NCBI GenBank assembly: GCA_045589695.1
Contig: JAZNPP010000051.1
Coordinates: 9,482-73,481 of the forward strand
Length of the DNA stretch: 64,000 bases
Direction of reading: 5' to 3'
Origin: HGM04593 sp045589695
Lineage (GTDB): Bacteria > Bacteroidota > Bacteroidia > Bacteroidales > Bacteroidaceae
A model generated the notes under the pieces. It was not told where the DNA came from, searched no databases, and was given only the letters and a program-made list of their open reading frames with translations. The position numbers and the translations under genes were made by a program. Position 1 is the first letter of the stretch. Every line of letters starts with the position of its first letter. Positions 15,395-26,700 of this stretch are shown here, in pieces.

Positions 15395-18048
15395 TACTCG
15401 CTCAACTGCTTAATGACCTTTACAAGCTGCTCGCCGAGACCGATAGAATAGCCTTGCGACATGAACACTACCCTGTTGAAGGTGTCTGCGACAAGTATCA
15501 CGGGACGGTTAGGGTTCTTCAGCTTCATATTGGCTACTATCTCATTGTAAATTCTGTCGTTGATATCCGTTCCCCACACCACCGTCGAAGGCAGCTGAGG
15601 GAAGTCATTCACAAAGCGGCCTGCCTCGTTCCGGTCACGGAAGAGAAGCACCATCTTCTGCCCCCACTTCTCGAAATCATCCTTGTACGGCATTACATCA
15701 CGCAAGAAGTGGTTCACAGGCTCGCTGCCCGGAGCTATCAGAGCTATCACATAGTAACCGCGTCCTGTCGCCGACAGCAACGAACGCTCACGATTCTCTG
15801 TTGTGTCATAGAAAAGGTTCTCGCTGTTGAAGTCACCGATGACCTGCAGACGTTCGCTGCTCTCACGCAGCACATAGTTTATCGTAAGAGGCTTGCCCTC
15901 CTCCACCGTAAAGAATGTAAGATGCGCAAGCACGCCGCCGTCGGCCATGCGTGTGCCTGTCATCATGAGATAATCGCCCGTGTCGAGAGGAGTGCCCTCC
16001 TTTAGGAGCGATTCCCATGTGGTCGCCTCTTCGGGATAGTTGAGCAGCCGCAGACGTCCGTCCACTATCTTTGATATTGTGAAATGAGAGTAATACTTGG
16101 GATTGTCAATGAACGCAGAGGGCTTGAAAACAGCCTTCAGAGTTCCTTGCGGAGCGTTCTTGTTCTCTTGTGCCTCGAAGTTCACATCGATCCACCTGCC
16201 ATTGTCATAATTCAGGTTCGTACGGTACTGCACCTTTCCTGTCACCTCGTCGATGCGGGCGGCGATGCCCATGCTTCGGGCCGCCGACACGAAGAAGATG
16301 TCACGCGAGTGGGCGTCGGCCTTGCGCATTTCCCATACGCCTTTAGGCGACATGCAGAGCGAGAGCGGGTTCCATGCGTCATCTACAGCGATATTATCAC
16401 GGCACCATGCAACCCACAGTTCGGGTTTTTCCCTGTATTCATCGGCCTCGTCCTCGGTTATTGCATTGGCGAAGAATGAACGGTACGGAGTGAGCATCTC
16501 GTTGCTGACACGGGGATTGGCGACGTAGTTCAAATATATTGTACTGCAATCATTGTCCACATCCTTGAGAGCTGCCGGCAGGTGATCGTCAAGCACCTCA
16601 GGCGACACGTCGCGACGGTCCTTGTCGGTGAGCGCAAAGAGCAACGCCATTGCCTTTTCACGCCCCTCTGCAGGGCAGTTGCGTAGAAATTCGGATATTG
16701 TTCGATGATTACCGCGCGACTGCTTGAGCAGGGTCGCGACAGCCGAAGCATCCAAATCAAGTTCCTTTGCAAGGACTACAGCATCAGCCTCGGTGGGGAA
16801 CGTCGCTACGTAGGCATTTCTGATAGAGTCCTCACGGGCAAAGCGGCATGCATTCTCGGCAGCCTGCTCAGGCGTTACCGCTGGAACCGTATTTCTCTCT
16901 TGCGGAGGAGTAATATTCATCTCAAAGGTCGCCGTATAACCGGTACTCTTGTCAAGCGTGACTGTTACCTTCTTGTCCTTGCCTGCCGTGAACTTAGCAA
17001 AGCCGAACTTGCCGTCGAATGAGGCCCAAGCAACCATGTCGCCCAAGCCTGAAGTAATTGAGGTTATTCCCTTTTCATCGCATACTTTTGTAGCAGCCGT
17101 GAAGAATTCGGCATAATTATATATTTTGAATTCAACGGTCGCTTTTACAGGTTTGCCGTCGCTATCCACAACTGCGACCGTCGTAGTCGCCACCGGAGCG
17201 TAATTCCCTGTCACGTTTATTTCGGTATTGCAAGGCGTGACGCTCAAAACCTCTTCAGGGCCGTCATAGCTGCCGAACGCTTTGGTATGCATGAGCATGC
17301 CTCGTGAAGCCGGAGCATTGAACCAGGCGAGGTCGAGTACCGGCTCGGGCTCGCAAGCTCCAAGAAAATGCCAGCTTCCGTCTATCCACGCCTCGACCCA
17401 GGCATGGTTGTTGTCAGTATGCGCCCAACGCGGAGTATAGACCTGCCTTGCCGGGATACCGACAGAACGCAGGGCCGCGACAGTAAATGTAGACTCCTCG
17501 CCGCAGCGGCCGTAAGCGGTACGCACCGAAGCCAACGGAGAACTTGTCCTTATGTCGCTCGGAGTGTACGTTACCTTTTCGTGACACCAGTGATTGACCT
17601 CAAGGACCGCATCACGCATCGACAAGCCTTTCACCCTGTCCTTAAGTTCATTATAAAATACCATGCGGCTTGTGTCCATGTCTTCATTGTTCACCCTTAT
17701 TGGCAACACGAAGTGAAGGAATTCCCTGACGGGCACCTTTGTCCCCCACGGCATCTCGTTGCGGGCCATGAGAGCGTAATCGACATTCTTCAGATAGTAT
17801 TCACCGCTGTAATCGGCCATGTCGGGCAGAGGCATGTATGCATAAAGGAACTGCATCGCCTGCAGACGCTCGCCTTGCAGTTCATTGTCAAAAATCTCAA
17901 AAAAGGAGTCATTGCCGACAGCAGCTCGACGTTTATTGAAATCTTGCGTAATTTTGCCCTTTTCATCGAAATTTTCACCGGCATTGCACCCGCAGAAGAT
18001 CAGCATCGCGATGAGTGATGCGAACAAAGTCGTAAAATATTTTTTCAT
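15394..18048 (-). CDS. Transglutaminase-like lipoprotein
   Basis: An 884-residue lipoprotein (signal segment LIAMLIFCGC, lipid Cys near residue 19-21). A transglutaminase-like papain-fold domain lies at about 140-240 with Cys182 in YGRCGEES and His215 in NNHAWVEAWIDG. The acidic third residue of the triad is not certain; ACEPEPVLDL follows at the expected place. A carboxypeptidase-regulatory-like beta domain is likely at about 275-375, and a long helical region lies at about 385-530. The C-terminal 170 residues look like beta strands followed by a thioredoxin-like fold, but no CxxC pair is visible. Such proteins are annotated as transglutaminase-domain proteins and may act as proteases or amidases on surface proteins. 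A promoter-like element lies upstream at 18089-18096. Confidence 0.85.
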   Translation of the reverse strand: MKKYFTTLFASLIAMLIFCGCNAGENFDEKGKITQDFNKRRAAVGNDSFFEIFDNELQGERLQAMQFLYAYMPLPDMADYSGEYYLKNVDYALMARNEMPWGTKVPVREFLHFVLPIRVNNEDMDTSRMVFYNELKDRVKGLSMRDAVLEVNHWCHEKVTYTPSDIRTSSPLASVRTAYGRCGEESTFTVAALRSVGIPARQVYTPRWAHTDNNHAWVEAWIDGSWHFLGACEPEPVLDLAWFNAPASRGMLMHTKAFGSYDGPEEVLSVTPCNTEINVTGNYAPVATTTVAVVDSDGKPVKATVEFKIYNYAEFFTAATKVCDEKGITSITSGLGDMVAWASFDGKFGFAKFTAGKDKKVTVTLDKSTGYTATFEMNITPPQERNTVPAVTPEQAAENACRFAREDSIRNAYVATFPTEADAVVLAKELDLDASAVATLLKQSRGNHRTISEFLRNCPAEGREKAMALLFALTDKDRRDVSPEVLDDHLPAALKDVDNDCSTIYLNYVANPRVSNEMLTPYRSFFANAITEDEADEYREKPELWVAWCRDNIAVDDAWNPLSLCMSPKGVWEMRKADAHSRDIFFVSAARSMGIAARIDEVTGKVQYRTNLNYDNGRWIDVNFEAQENKNAPQGTLKAVFKPSAFIDNPKYYSHFTISKIVDGRLRLLNYPEEATTWESLLKEGTPLDTGDYLMMTGTRMADGGVLAHLTFFTVEEGKPLTINYVLRESSERLQVIGDFNSENLFYDTTENRERSLLSATGRGYYVIALIAPGSEPVNHFLRDVMPYKDDFEKWGQKMVLLFRDRNEAGRFVNDFPQLPSTVVWGTDINDRIYNEIVANMKLKNPNRPVILVADTFNRVVFMSQGYSIGLGEQLVKVIKQLSE

Positions 18049-18088
18049 AAGTTCTCTGTTTTATCGTGACAGCAGTTTGTGCTTGGCG

Positions 18089-18096
18089 CAAATATA
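18089..18096 (-). promoter_or_regulatory. Promoter -7 element for the transglutaminase-like gene
   Basis: The minus strand reads TATATTTG, which matches TAnnTTTG, about 41 bases before the start at 18048. The -33 element is weak. Confidence 0.5.
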
Positions 18097-18258
18097 TAAA
18101 ATGTCGGCGAAACAATAATCTCTTTTTCAAAATTAATGCGTCAAAGACGGCTGTTGTACTGATTTTACATATAAATGAGAACGTTAAGAAATAATTTTTA
18201 TATATTTGCTATAAATAGCGAAGATAGGCGGCATTCGTCGAAAAACATCAAATTTGCA

Positions 18259-18288
18259 TTTGTATCTCACTCATTTGCACTATCTTTG
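18259..18288 (+). promoter_or_regulatory. Promoter for the ABC transporter
   Basis: TTTG at 18259-18262, an 18-base spacer, and TATCTTTG at 18281-18288. It lies downstream of the upstream-most possible start codon (18254), so it decides for the ATG at 18314. Another TATATTTG at 18201-18208 could be a second promoter. Confidence 0.65.
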
Positions 18289-18313
18289 CTCAAAACAAGC
18301 AAAACAGAGTAGA

Positions 18314-19969
18314 ATGAGCGAAAATCATATACCGGCAAAGACACTCGGCAAATGGCTATGGAATAACTCCAAAGGAGCCAAAAGCCAGGCTGTCGCAAAC
18401 ACAATAATCGGGCTGACCGATGTCGTTTGCCAGCTGCTATGGGTACTTGCGTGCAAGCATGCGATAGACATTGCCACCGGCGAAACTGAAGGCTCTCTCA
18501 CATTGACAGGAATTGCAATAGGAGCATTGATGCTTGTTGAAATATTTTCACGTATCGCAAGCCGTTGGATACACTCGGTCACAGGCAACAAGATACGCAA
18601 CAAACTGCGTCTGAGCATCTTTTCAAGGCTGATGAAATGCGACTGGCTGCACCTCTACAAACGCCACACGGGCGACCTTGTGAACCGTCTCGAAGGCGAC
18701 GTCAGCAACATCACGTCGCTTATCACGGAAAGCGTTCCTGCCACAATAGTTGTATTCGTACAGCTGATTGCGTCGTTCGCCCTGCTTTTCTGCATGAGCC
18801 CCGAATTGGCCGTTTCAGTAATAATAATTCTGCCGATATGCCTTGTGATGAGCAGGCTGTACGTACGCAAGATGAGAAGATATAACCGTGACGTACGCAA
18901 CAGCGACAGCCATATACAGTCGGTCATACAGGAGAGCCTGCAGCATAAGGAGGTCATAAAGACAATGGAGCAGAACGCTACGACAGAAGAACGCATCGGC
19001 GACCTGCAAGATACTTTGCAGAGGCAGATTACCGGCCGTACGGTATTCTCGCTCGGCTCATTCACCCTTATTCAGCTTGGCTTTGCGGCAGGCTACCTTT
19101 TGGCGTTCCTTTGGGGCGTATGCGGACTGCGTGACGGAATCATCACATACGGCACTATGGCCGCCTACCTTCAGCTTGTAGGCCTTATACAGCGTCCCAC
19201 AATGGACCTTAGCCGTTACATTCCCGGAATGGCATCATCGCTTACCGCTGCCGAAAGGCTCTACGAGCTTGAGGAGATACCGCTTGAGGAGCAGGGCGAC
19301 AGCATCATCCTCAAAGAGACTGCGGGCGTGAGATTCAATGACGTAACGTTCGCATACAGCAGCGATGGCCGCCGCATTATAGAGAAATTCAGCTACGACT
19401 TTCCTCCCGGCAGCCGCACTGCTGTTGTAGGAGAGACTGGAGCTGGAAAAACAACGCTCATAAGGTTGCTCATAGCGTTGATAAAGCCCGACAGCGGCAA
19501 TATAGAGCTTTACAACGACAAGGAGCATAAACCTGCTACAACGCTCACAAGAGGCAATATTGTTTATATCCCCCAGGGCAACAGCCTCATAAGCGGCACT
19601 ATAAGGGAAAACCTGCTCATGGGCAATCCCGACGCTACCGAAGAGGATATGAAAGAGGCGCTGCACACTGCTTGTGCCGATTATGTCTTTGAACTGCCTA
19701 ACGGGCTTGACAGCCCGATAAACGAGAGCGGCGGCGGTGTCAGCGAAGGACAGGCGCAACGAATAGCTGTCGCGCGTGCCATACTGCGTTCAGGAAGCAT
19801 TCTTATTTTCGACGAAGTGACGTCGGCCCTCGACGAAGAGACCGAGCAGAAAATGCTCCAGAGACTCGCCGACGAGAAGCATGGCAAGACGCTTATCTTT
19901 GTTACGCACCGCCCTGCGGTAATAAAGCACTGCACGCAAGTTCTGGAAATAAAAAGAAGCAAGGCGTAA
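18314..19969 (+). CDS. ABC exporter half-transporter
   Basis: A 551-residue fused membrane and ATPase protein. Residues 20-310 hold the six-helix ABC transporter type-1 domain. The nucleotide-binding domain from about 330 has Walker A GETGAGKTT, the signature region GGGVSEGQAQR (VSEGQ in place of the classic LSGGQ) and Walker B ILIFDEVTSALDE, followed by VTHRP for the H-loop. A single half-transporter would act as a homodimer in the inner membrane and export a lipid, peptide or drug-like compound; the substrate is not readable. The annotated start is the ATG at 18314 because the promoter lies after the farther upstream start. It stands alone, with a strong terminator after it. It resembles MsbA/MdlB-type exporters but is a bit short for MsbA. 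Confidence 0.88.
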   Translation: MSENHIPAKTLGKWLWNNSKGAKSQAVANTIIGLTDVVCQLLWVLACKHAIDIATGETEGSLTLTGIAIGALMLVEIFSRIASRWIHSVTGNKIRNKLRLSIFSRLMKCDWLHLYKRHTGDLVNRLEGDVSNITSLITESVPATIVVFVQLIASFALLFCMSPELAVSVIIILPICLVMSRLYVRKMRRYNRDVRNSDSHIQSVIQESLQHKEVIKTMEQNATTEERIGDLQDTLQRQITGRTVFSLGSFTLIQLGFAAGYLLAFLWGVCGLRDGIITYGTMAAYLQLVGLIQRPTMDLSRYIPGMASSLTAAERLYELEEIPLEEQGDSIILKETAGVRFNDVTFAYSSDGRRIIEKFSYDFPPGSRTAVVGETGAGKTTLIRLLIALIKPDSGNIELYNDKEHKPATTLTRGNIVYIPQGNSLISGTIRENLLMGNPDATEEDMKEALHTACADYVFELPNGLDSPINESGGGVSEGQAQRIAVARAILRSGSILIFDEVTSALDEETEQKMLQRLADEKHGKTLIFVTHRPAVIKHCTQVLEIKRSKA

Positions 19970-19985
19970 AGCATTATACAACAAG

Positions 19986-20020
19986 AATTATCCCCGGCAT
20001 CTGTGTCGGGGATAATTTAT
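19986..20020 (+). terminator. Hairpin terminator after the ABC transporter
   Basis: A 14-bp stem with one mismatch (19986-19999 with about 20003-20016) and a short loop, followed by a T/A-rich stretch. The 160 bases from here to ruvA show no other gene. Confidence 0.75.
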
Positions 20021-20178
20021 TTATTTCTCATTGAGGCCATCTGTTGCCAATAGCGATAAAATCATATTTCGAGAGGAAAGGGGACTGTTATATGCATATG
20101 TTATTATAAAAAAAAGACCGCCTGCTACAATAAAGGGGCAAAAACGTCGTTTTGTAAAAAGTATAAAAGAAAAATATC

Positions 20179-20769
20179 ATGATAGAGTATCTAAAGGGAG
20201 AAATCGCCGAACTGACACCGGCAACAGCGATAATCGAGTGCTGCGGCGTAGGCTATGAGACAAGCATCACGCTGAACACATACAGCACGCTTCAAGGCAA
20301 GAAAGAGACAAAATTGTATATCTACGAGGTCATAAGAGAGGATACGCACCAGCTCTTCGGCTTCAGCAACAAGCAGGAACGCGAGCTATTCCTTCTGCTG
20401 ATATCGGTTTCGGGCATCGGCGGCAACACCGCACGCACCATTCTTTCGGCATTTACCGTAAACGAGTTCTGCGAGGCCATAATGACAGGCAACGAGGTTG
20501 CTATCAAAAGCGTCAAGGGTATCGGCTTGAAGACTGCGCAGAGAGTAATCATTGAGCTGAAAGACAAAATCAAAGGCATAGGCGCCGAGACAACAGGCAC
20601 GACTGTCTCCGCAACGGTAAACAACGATGTCGTCGAGGGCGCCGTTTCGGCACTTGTCATGCTCGGCTTCCCCTCAGCTCCGGCCAACAAGGTCGTTCAG
20701 TCCATTATCAAGAACGAGCCAGCAGCGACTATCGAGCAGGTTATAAAGCTCGCATTGAAACAACTCTAA
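20179..20769 (+). CDS. ruvA: Holliday junction branch migration protein RuvA
   Basis: A 196-residue protein with the three RuvA domains: an N-terminal OB fold (IEYLKGEIAELTPATAIIECCGVGYE), a middle pair of helix-hairpin-helix motifs (LISVSGIGGNTARTILS and IKSVKGIGLKTAQRVIIELKDKI), and a C-terminal UBA-like RuvB-binding domain (about 148-196, ALVMLGFPSAPANKVVQSI). It binds Holliday junctions and loads the RuvB motor in recombination repair. Length is normal. It lies 19 bases upstream of the sprA gene, a pairing I recall from other Bacteroidetes, so the two are probably cotranscribed. No obvious promoter was found in the 160 bases after the preceding terminator. Confidence 0.96.
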   Translation: MIEYLKGEIAELTPATAIIECCGVGYETSITLNTYSTLQGKKETKLYIYEVIREDTHQLFGFSNKQERELFLLLISVSGIGGNTARTILSAFTVNEFCEAIMTGNEVAIKSVKGIGLKTAQRVIIELKDKIKGIGAETTGTTVSATVNNDVVEGAVSALVMLGFPSAPANKVVQSIIKNEPAATIEQVIKLALKQL

Positions 20770-20788
20770 AGAACTGCACGACGCGCCT

Positions 20789-23700
20789 ATGAAAAAACAC
20801 ACGTTCGCATTGCTGGTCCTTTTGTTTGCATGTATGAATATATATGCACAGGAGGTCTCACGCAAGGACTTGGTGCGTCATTCAATAAAGAGAAGACACA
20901 AGGCTGAAGTCATAGAGGATACCGTAAAAGCACGCTACCCTGTTGCCGAGACCGTTTCGCAGACATACGAGAGTGCGAAACGTCATTCGTTAGACCTTAA
21001 AGACCCCGAAAACATCGTAACTGACACCACATACAACGAAGAGGACAATACATACAGCATAAGTACGGGTCTCAAAGGCGGCTCCCTGCTCGGCACGCCG
21101 ACGCTGCTGAGCCCTGAGGAGTATTCAAAGTGGCAGGAGAGGAAGTCGATGCAGAGCTATTTCAGGAACAAAAACTTCGAGGAATGGGAAAACGCCAGCA
21201 AGAAGGGAAAGTTCGACTTCACCGACATGCACTTTGACCTGGGCCCTGCCGAAAAGATATTCGGCCCCGGCGGTGTACGAATAAAGACACAAGGCAATGC
21301 GGAACTGAAGATAGGATATTCAATCCAGACCATCGACAACCCATCGTTGCCGTCACGCAGTCGCATGACCAACAGCTTCGACTTTGACGAAAAGATAAAC
21401 ATTAACCTCCGGGGAAGCGTCGGCGACAAGATGAACATGGACTTCAACTACAACACCGAAGCCACGTTCAGCTACGACGCAAAGAAAATTGGACTGAAAT
21501 ATGACGGCAAAGAGGACGAGATAATAAAACTGCTTGAGGCCGGCAACGTTTCGTTCCCCACCAATTCAGGACTCATACGAGGCGCATCGTCGCTCTTCGG
21601 TATCAGAGCCGACCTTCAGTTCGGCAAGCTGCTGCTGCAGACGGTGGTGTCGCAAAAGACGTCAAGCACGAATTCAGTAAGTTCAAAAGGAGGCACGCAG
21701 CTCACGACGTACGAGATTGAGATTACCGACTACGACGAGAACAAGCATTTTTTCCTCGCGCACTACTTCCGTGACAACTATGATCGTGCGATGTCACAGC
21801 TGCCTACCATTCTGTCGGGCGTGAACATCAGCCGCATCGAGGTTTGGGTGACAAACAAGACTAGCGACTACAGCAACCCGCGCAATATCATAGCATTTAC
21901 CGACATTGCCGAAAGCAGGCACATCAGCAACCCGCTGTGGAACGTGCAGAGCGACATCAATGTTCCATTCAACGGCGCCAACGACCTCTATTCGGCTATG
22001 ACAGGCAACTACTCGGCGATACGTGATTTCGACCAGGTGAACAATGTCATGAGCGGCATAGACGGCATGAACGGCGGACTCGACTACGAAAAGCTGTCGA
22101 ACGCCCGCCTGCTCTCTTCGTCGGAATATACCCTAAACAAAGAACTTGGTTTCATTTCGCTGAAGACAGCCCTGAGAGCCGACGAGGTGCTTGCCGTTGC
22201 GTATGAGTTCACGTACGGCGGACGCACGTTTCAAGTCGGCGAGTTCTCGAACGACGTGAACGAGTCGAAATCGACGCTTTTTGTAAAGCTGCTGAAGCCT
22301 AACGCCTGCTCTCCCAAGAACGGATGCTGGGACTTGATGATGAAGAATGTCTATTCTCTCGAAACACGCAACCTCAAGAGCAACGATTTCAAGCTCGATA
22401 TATATTACGCGAGCGACAGCCTCGGAACGAACATCACATACTTGCCCGAAGAGAACCTGAAAAGCAAGACCCTGCTTCAGTTGCTCAACCTCGACCGTCT
22501 CGACAGCAACAACAGCAAGGAGAATTCCAACGGCATATTCGACTTTATCCCGGGGTACACGGTCGATGCATCGTCGGGCCGAATATTCTTTCCTTCGGTC
22601 GAACCGTTCGGCGAATACCTGAAAAGCAGGATAAACAACGACGACATTGCCGAAAAGTACGTTTTCAACGAGCTTTATGACTCTACAAAAACAACGGCCA
22701 AACAGATTGCCGAGAAAGACAAGTTCTACCTTATCGGAGAATTTACAGGCTCTGCGGCGAATATCATAGAGACAGGGGCTACAAACATACCCAAAGGCTC
22801 TGTCGTAGTGACTGCCGGAGGCGTTACCCTTGTTGAGAACAGCGATTATCAGGTCGATTACTCGTCGGGAACTGTCACCATTCTCAACCAAGGCATCATT
22901 GATGCCGGGACCGACGTACAGGTGTCGCTCGAGAGCAACACACTGTTCAACATGCAGCGAAAGACCGTGCTTGGCCTTAATTGGAAATACGACTTCTCCG
23001 ACGACTTCAAGTTCGGCGGTACGCTCATGTCGCTTACCGAAAAGCCTCTTACCACAAAGGTAGATATGGGCTCTGAGCCGTTGCAGAACTTCCTTTGGGG
23101 TTTTAACCTATCGTGGAAGAAGCAGAGCCAATGGCTCACCAATATGATTGACCGCTTGCCGCTTATAAGCTGTACCGAGCCCTCTTCGATAAGCATTTCG
23201 GCAGAGTTTGCGAGGCTTGAGGCCGGCACGTCAAAGCATGTTCAGAGCGAAGCGTCCTACATCGACGACTTCGAAAGTACCGAGAACGGCATAGACCTCA
23301 AGTCGCCGTCGCAATGGCAGCTTTCCTCCATACCGAGCGGAATGCCCTACAGCAACCTTATTAACGACGTACGTACAGGGTACGACCGCGCACGCATAAG
23401 TTGGTATACCATAGACCCGCTCTTCACGCGCCGCAGTTCATCGCTGACGCCGGCACATATAAAAAGCGATATGGAACAGTTGTCAAACCACTACGTGCGT
23501 GAGGTGTACGAGAGAGAGCTGTATCCCAACAAAGAATCGACATTCGGAGAGTCATCGACAATGTCGCTTTTCGACGTCACCTATTACCCCAACGAGCGTG
23601 GTCCATATAACCTTGACACCGACATGGACTTCAACGGCAAGCTCAACAACCCCGAAAGGCGTTGGGGCGGCATCACACGCCAGCTGACGACAACCGACTT

Positions 23701-26700
23701 CGAAAGCGCCAATATACAGTACCTCGAGTTCTGGCTGCTCGACCCGTTCATATACGAACAGACCGGCATGGGCGGCGACCTCTATTTTAACTTAGGCGAA
23801 GTGTCGGAAGACATTCTTAAGGACGGCAAGAAGTTCTTCGAGAACGGCTTGCCTGCGACAGGAAACACTTACGAATATGAGGAGACCGCATGGGGCCGTG
23901 TGCCTCTGACGACCAGTCTCGTGTACGCTTTTGACAACAATTCGGGCAGCAGAGAGCAGCAGGATGCGGGCTTGGACGGATTGAGCAGCAGCGACGAAGC
24001 GCAGTTCCCTGTCTACAGGAATTTCCTCGACGCATTGAAGGGGCGCGTGAGACAGGAGGTATACGACAGCATTGCCAACGACCCCGCCGGTGACGACTAC
24101 CACTACTTCAGAGGCGGCGATTACGACGCAGTCGAGAAGAGCATCATAGAGCGATACAAATACTTCAACAACACCGAGGGCAACTCGCCGGAGTCGTCGG
24201 GCACCACCTTCAGCAGCGCCGCGAAATCGACTCCCGACATTGAGGATGCCAACCAGGACTTCACGATGGACGAGTACGAGAACTTTTTCCAGTATAAGGT
24301 TTCGCTGCGTCCCGAAGATATGCATGTAGGCCGCAACTACATAACCGACAAACGTACCGTAACCACCAAACTGCGTAACGGAAAGACCGAGAGCGTGAAC
24401 TGGTACAAGTTCCGCATCCCTATCGAAGAGTATGAAAAGGCTGTAGGCTCGATACGTGACTTCACCTCGATACGCTTCATACGAATGTTTATGACATCGT
24501 TCGCCAAGCCCGTAACCCTGCGTTTTGCGACGATGCAGCTTGTTAGAGGCACATGGCGTCCTTACCAGCAACCGATAGCATCGAAGAACAACACATCTCC
24601 GACAATATCGGGCGAGTTCACGACGTCGGCGGTAAGCATTGAAGAACATGGCGACAGAAAGCCGGTAAACTACGTGCTGCCCCCGGGCGTAACAAGAATC
24701 ATAGACCCGAGCCAGCCGCAATTGAGACAGGACAACGAACAGGCTCTTGCGTTGAACATCAACAACCTGGGCAGCAAGGAGTCGAGGGCGGTATACAAGA
24801 AGAGCAACCTTGACATACGCCAGTATGAACGTATACAGCTATACATACACGCCGAGGCGCCCGAGGCCGACGCCACACAGCTGAGCAACAACGACGTGTC
24901 GCTGTTCGTACGCTTAGGCTCCGACTACAAGAGCAACTACTACGAGTACGAAATTCCTCTGCAGCTCACGCCTCACGGCTCGTATGACGGCAACAGCACT
25001 GCCGCCATGACCGCAGTATGGCCTCAGGAAAACATGATTGACATTAAGCTGAGCAAGCTCACCGACGTCAAGGTAAGACGCAACACGCTGCGCAACAACA
25101 ATGCCGAAGGCGTAACCAACACCGCCATATACAGCGAATACGACGAAGAGACTCCTAAGAACAGGATAAGCATTGTCGGCAGCCCGTCGCTCGGACAGAT
25201 AAAGGTGATGATGATTGGAGTACGCAACAACAGCGCAAGCAACAAGTCGGCCATTATATGGGTCAATGAGATGCGTCTGCTCGGCTTCAGCAACAAAAGC
25301 GGATGGGCGGCGCAGGGCAATCTAAACCTGAAGCTGTCGGACATCGCCCAGTTCGCCGCTCAAGGAAAGATTGAGACAGCCGGCTTCGGCGGCCTTGAGG
25401 ACAAGCTTTCGGCACGCAGCACCGACGACTACTACAAATATTCGCTCACGGGCTCCATGAACGCAGGCCGCCTGCTGCCGAAGTCGTTCAAGGTATCGGT
25501 GCCTCTCTACTACTCGTTCACCGATGAGGTGACATCGCCTCTCTACAGCCCGTTCGACACCGACATAATGCTCAGCGACATGCTCGACACATATGACGAC
25601 GAGAGAAGAGACTCGATAAAGAACATAGCCGAGGTTCGTTCAAGAACACACAACTTCAGCGTCAGCAACGCAAAGGTGAACATAAGCAGCAAGAAGTCCA
25701 TGCCGTACGACCCGGCGAACATCAGCTTCAGCTATTCACGCTCAAGCACCGACAACAGCGGAAGCACCATAAGCTGGGAAAACAGGCTGAACTGGAAAGC
25801 ATCGATAGCCTACAACTATTCAAGCCCCATAAAGACCATAAAGCCATTCGGCAAGATGAAGAACAAGTCAAGGTGGCTGAAAATAATGAAAGACTGGGGA
25901 GTGAACCCGTTGCCGCAGACATTGGCCCTCAGCACAGACATGACACGTACCTACCATGAGATACAGCGAAGAGACCTCAATGCCGTTGCAGGCAGCAACG
26001 ATATACCGCTTACTTTTTCTCAGCAGTTCTACTGGAACCGCGCCTTCTCGATAAAGTGGGATCCCACCACAAACCTCAGGATGAGCCTCAACACAGGAAC
26101 GAACGCCGAGGTAGAAGAGCCCTTTGTCCCGGTGAACAAAGCGATGTACCCCAACGAATATGAGATGTGGAAGGACTCTGTCAAGCACAGCCTTGCCGAC
26201 TTCGGAACGCCGCTCGGCTACCAGCAGAACTTTACCGCATCGTACAGCCTGCCGCTCAATAAGGTACCCGTATTCGAATGGCTGGCGGCAGACGTCAGCT
26301 ACTCGGCTACATACAATTGGCAGAGAGGAAACACGATTTCGGGAGTGAACTTCGGCAATAACGTTTCGAACAAACGAAATGTTACGGCAAAGGCGACCCT
26401 CAGTTTAGAGAAACTGTACAACCTTATACCTTACCTTGAGGAGACGAACAAACGCTTCGCAAGCAACAAGCGCAAGGCGAATGTACGCAAGCCTAAGCCT
26501 AAGAAGGTGAAGCCGTTCGTGAAGGAGATTGAGATTCGCAAAGACACGACCGTGACCGTTGAGCACAATCTCAAGAGCAAGAAGTTCGAGATTACCGCAC
26601 GCACTAAGAAGGGCGAGAAATACCGTCTCAAGTACAAGGTAATTGACGATAACAAGATACTTATCAAAAACAACGACAGCATAGACGTTAAAGTCACTAT

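Noticed and set aside
18254..18313. Upstream start of the ABC transporter adding 20 residues.
   Set aside because: A good -33/-7 promoter lies within 18259-18288, so the longer start would precede transcription.
23792..24721. Minus-strand open frame (309 codons) inside sprA.
   Set aside because: A shadow frame in a GC-rich, conserved gene; no signal peptide, domain or promoter.
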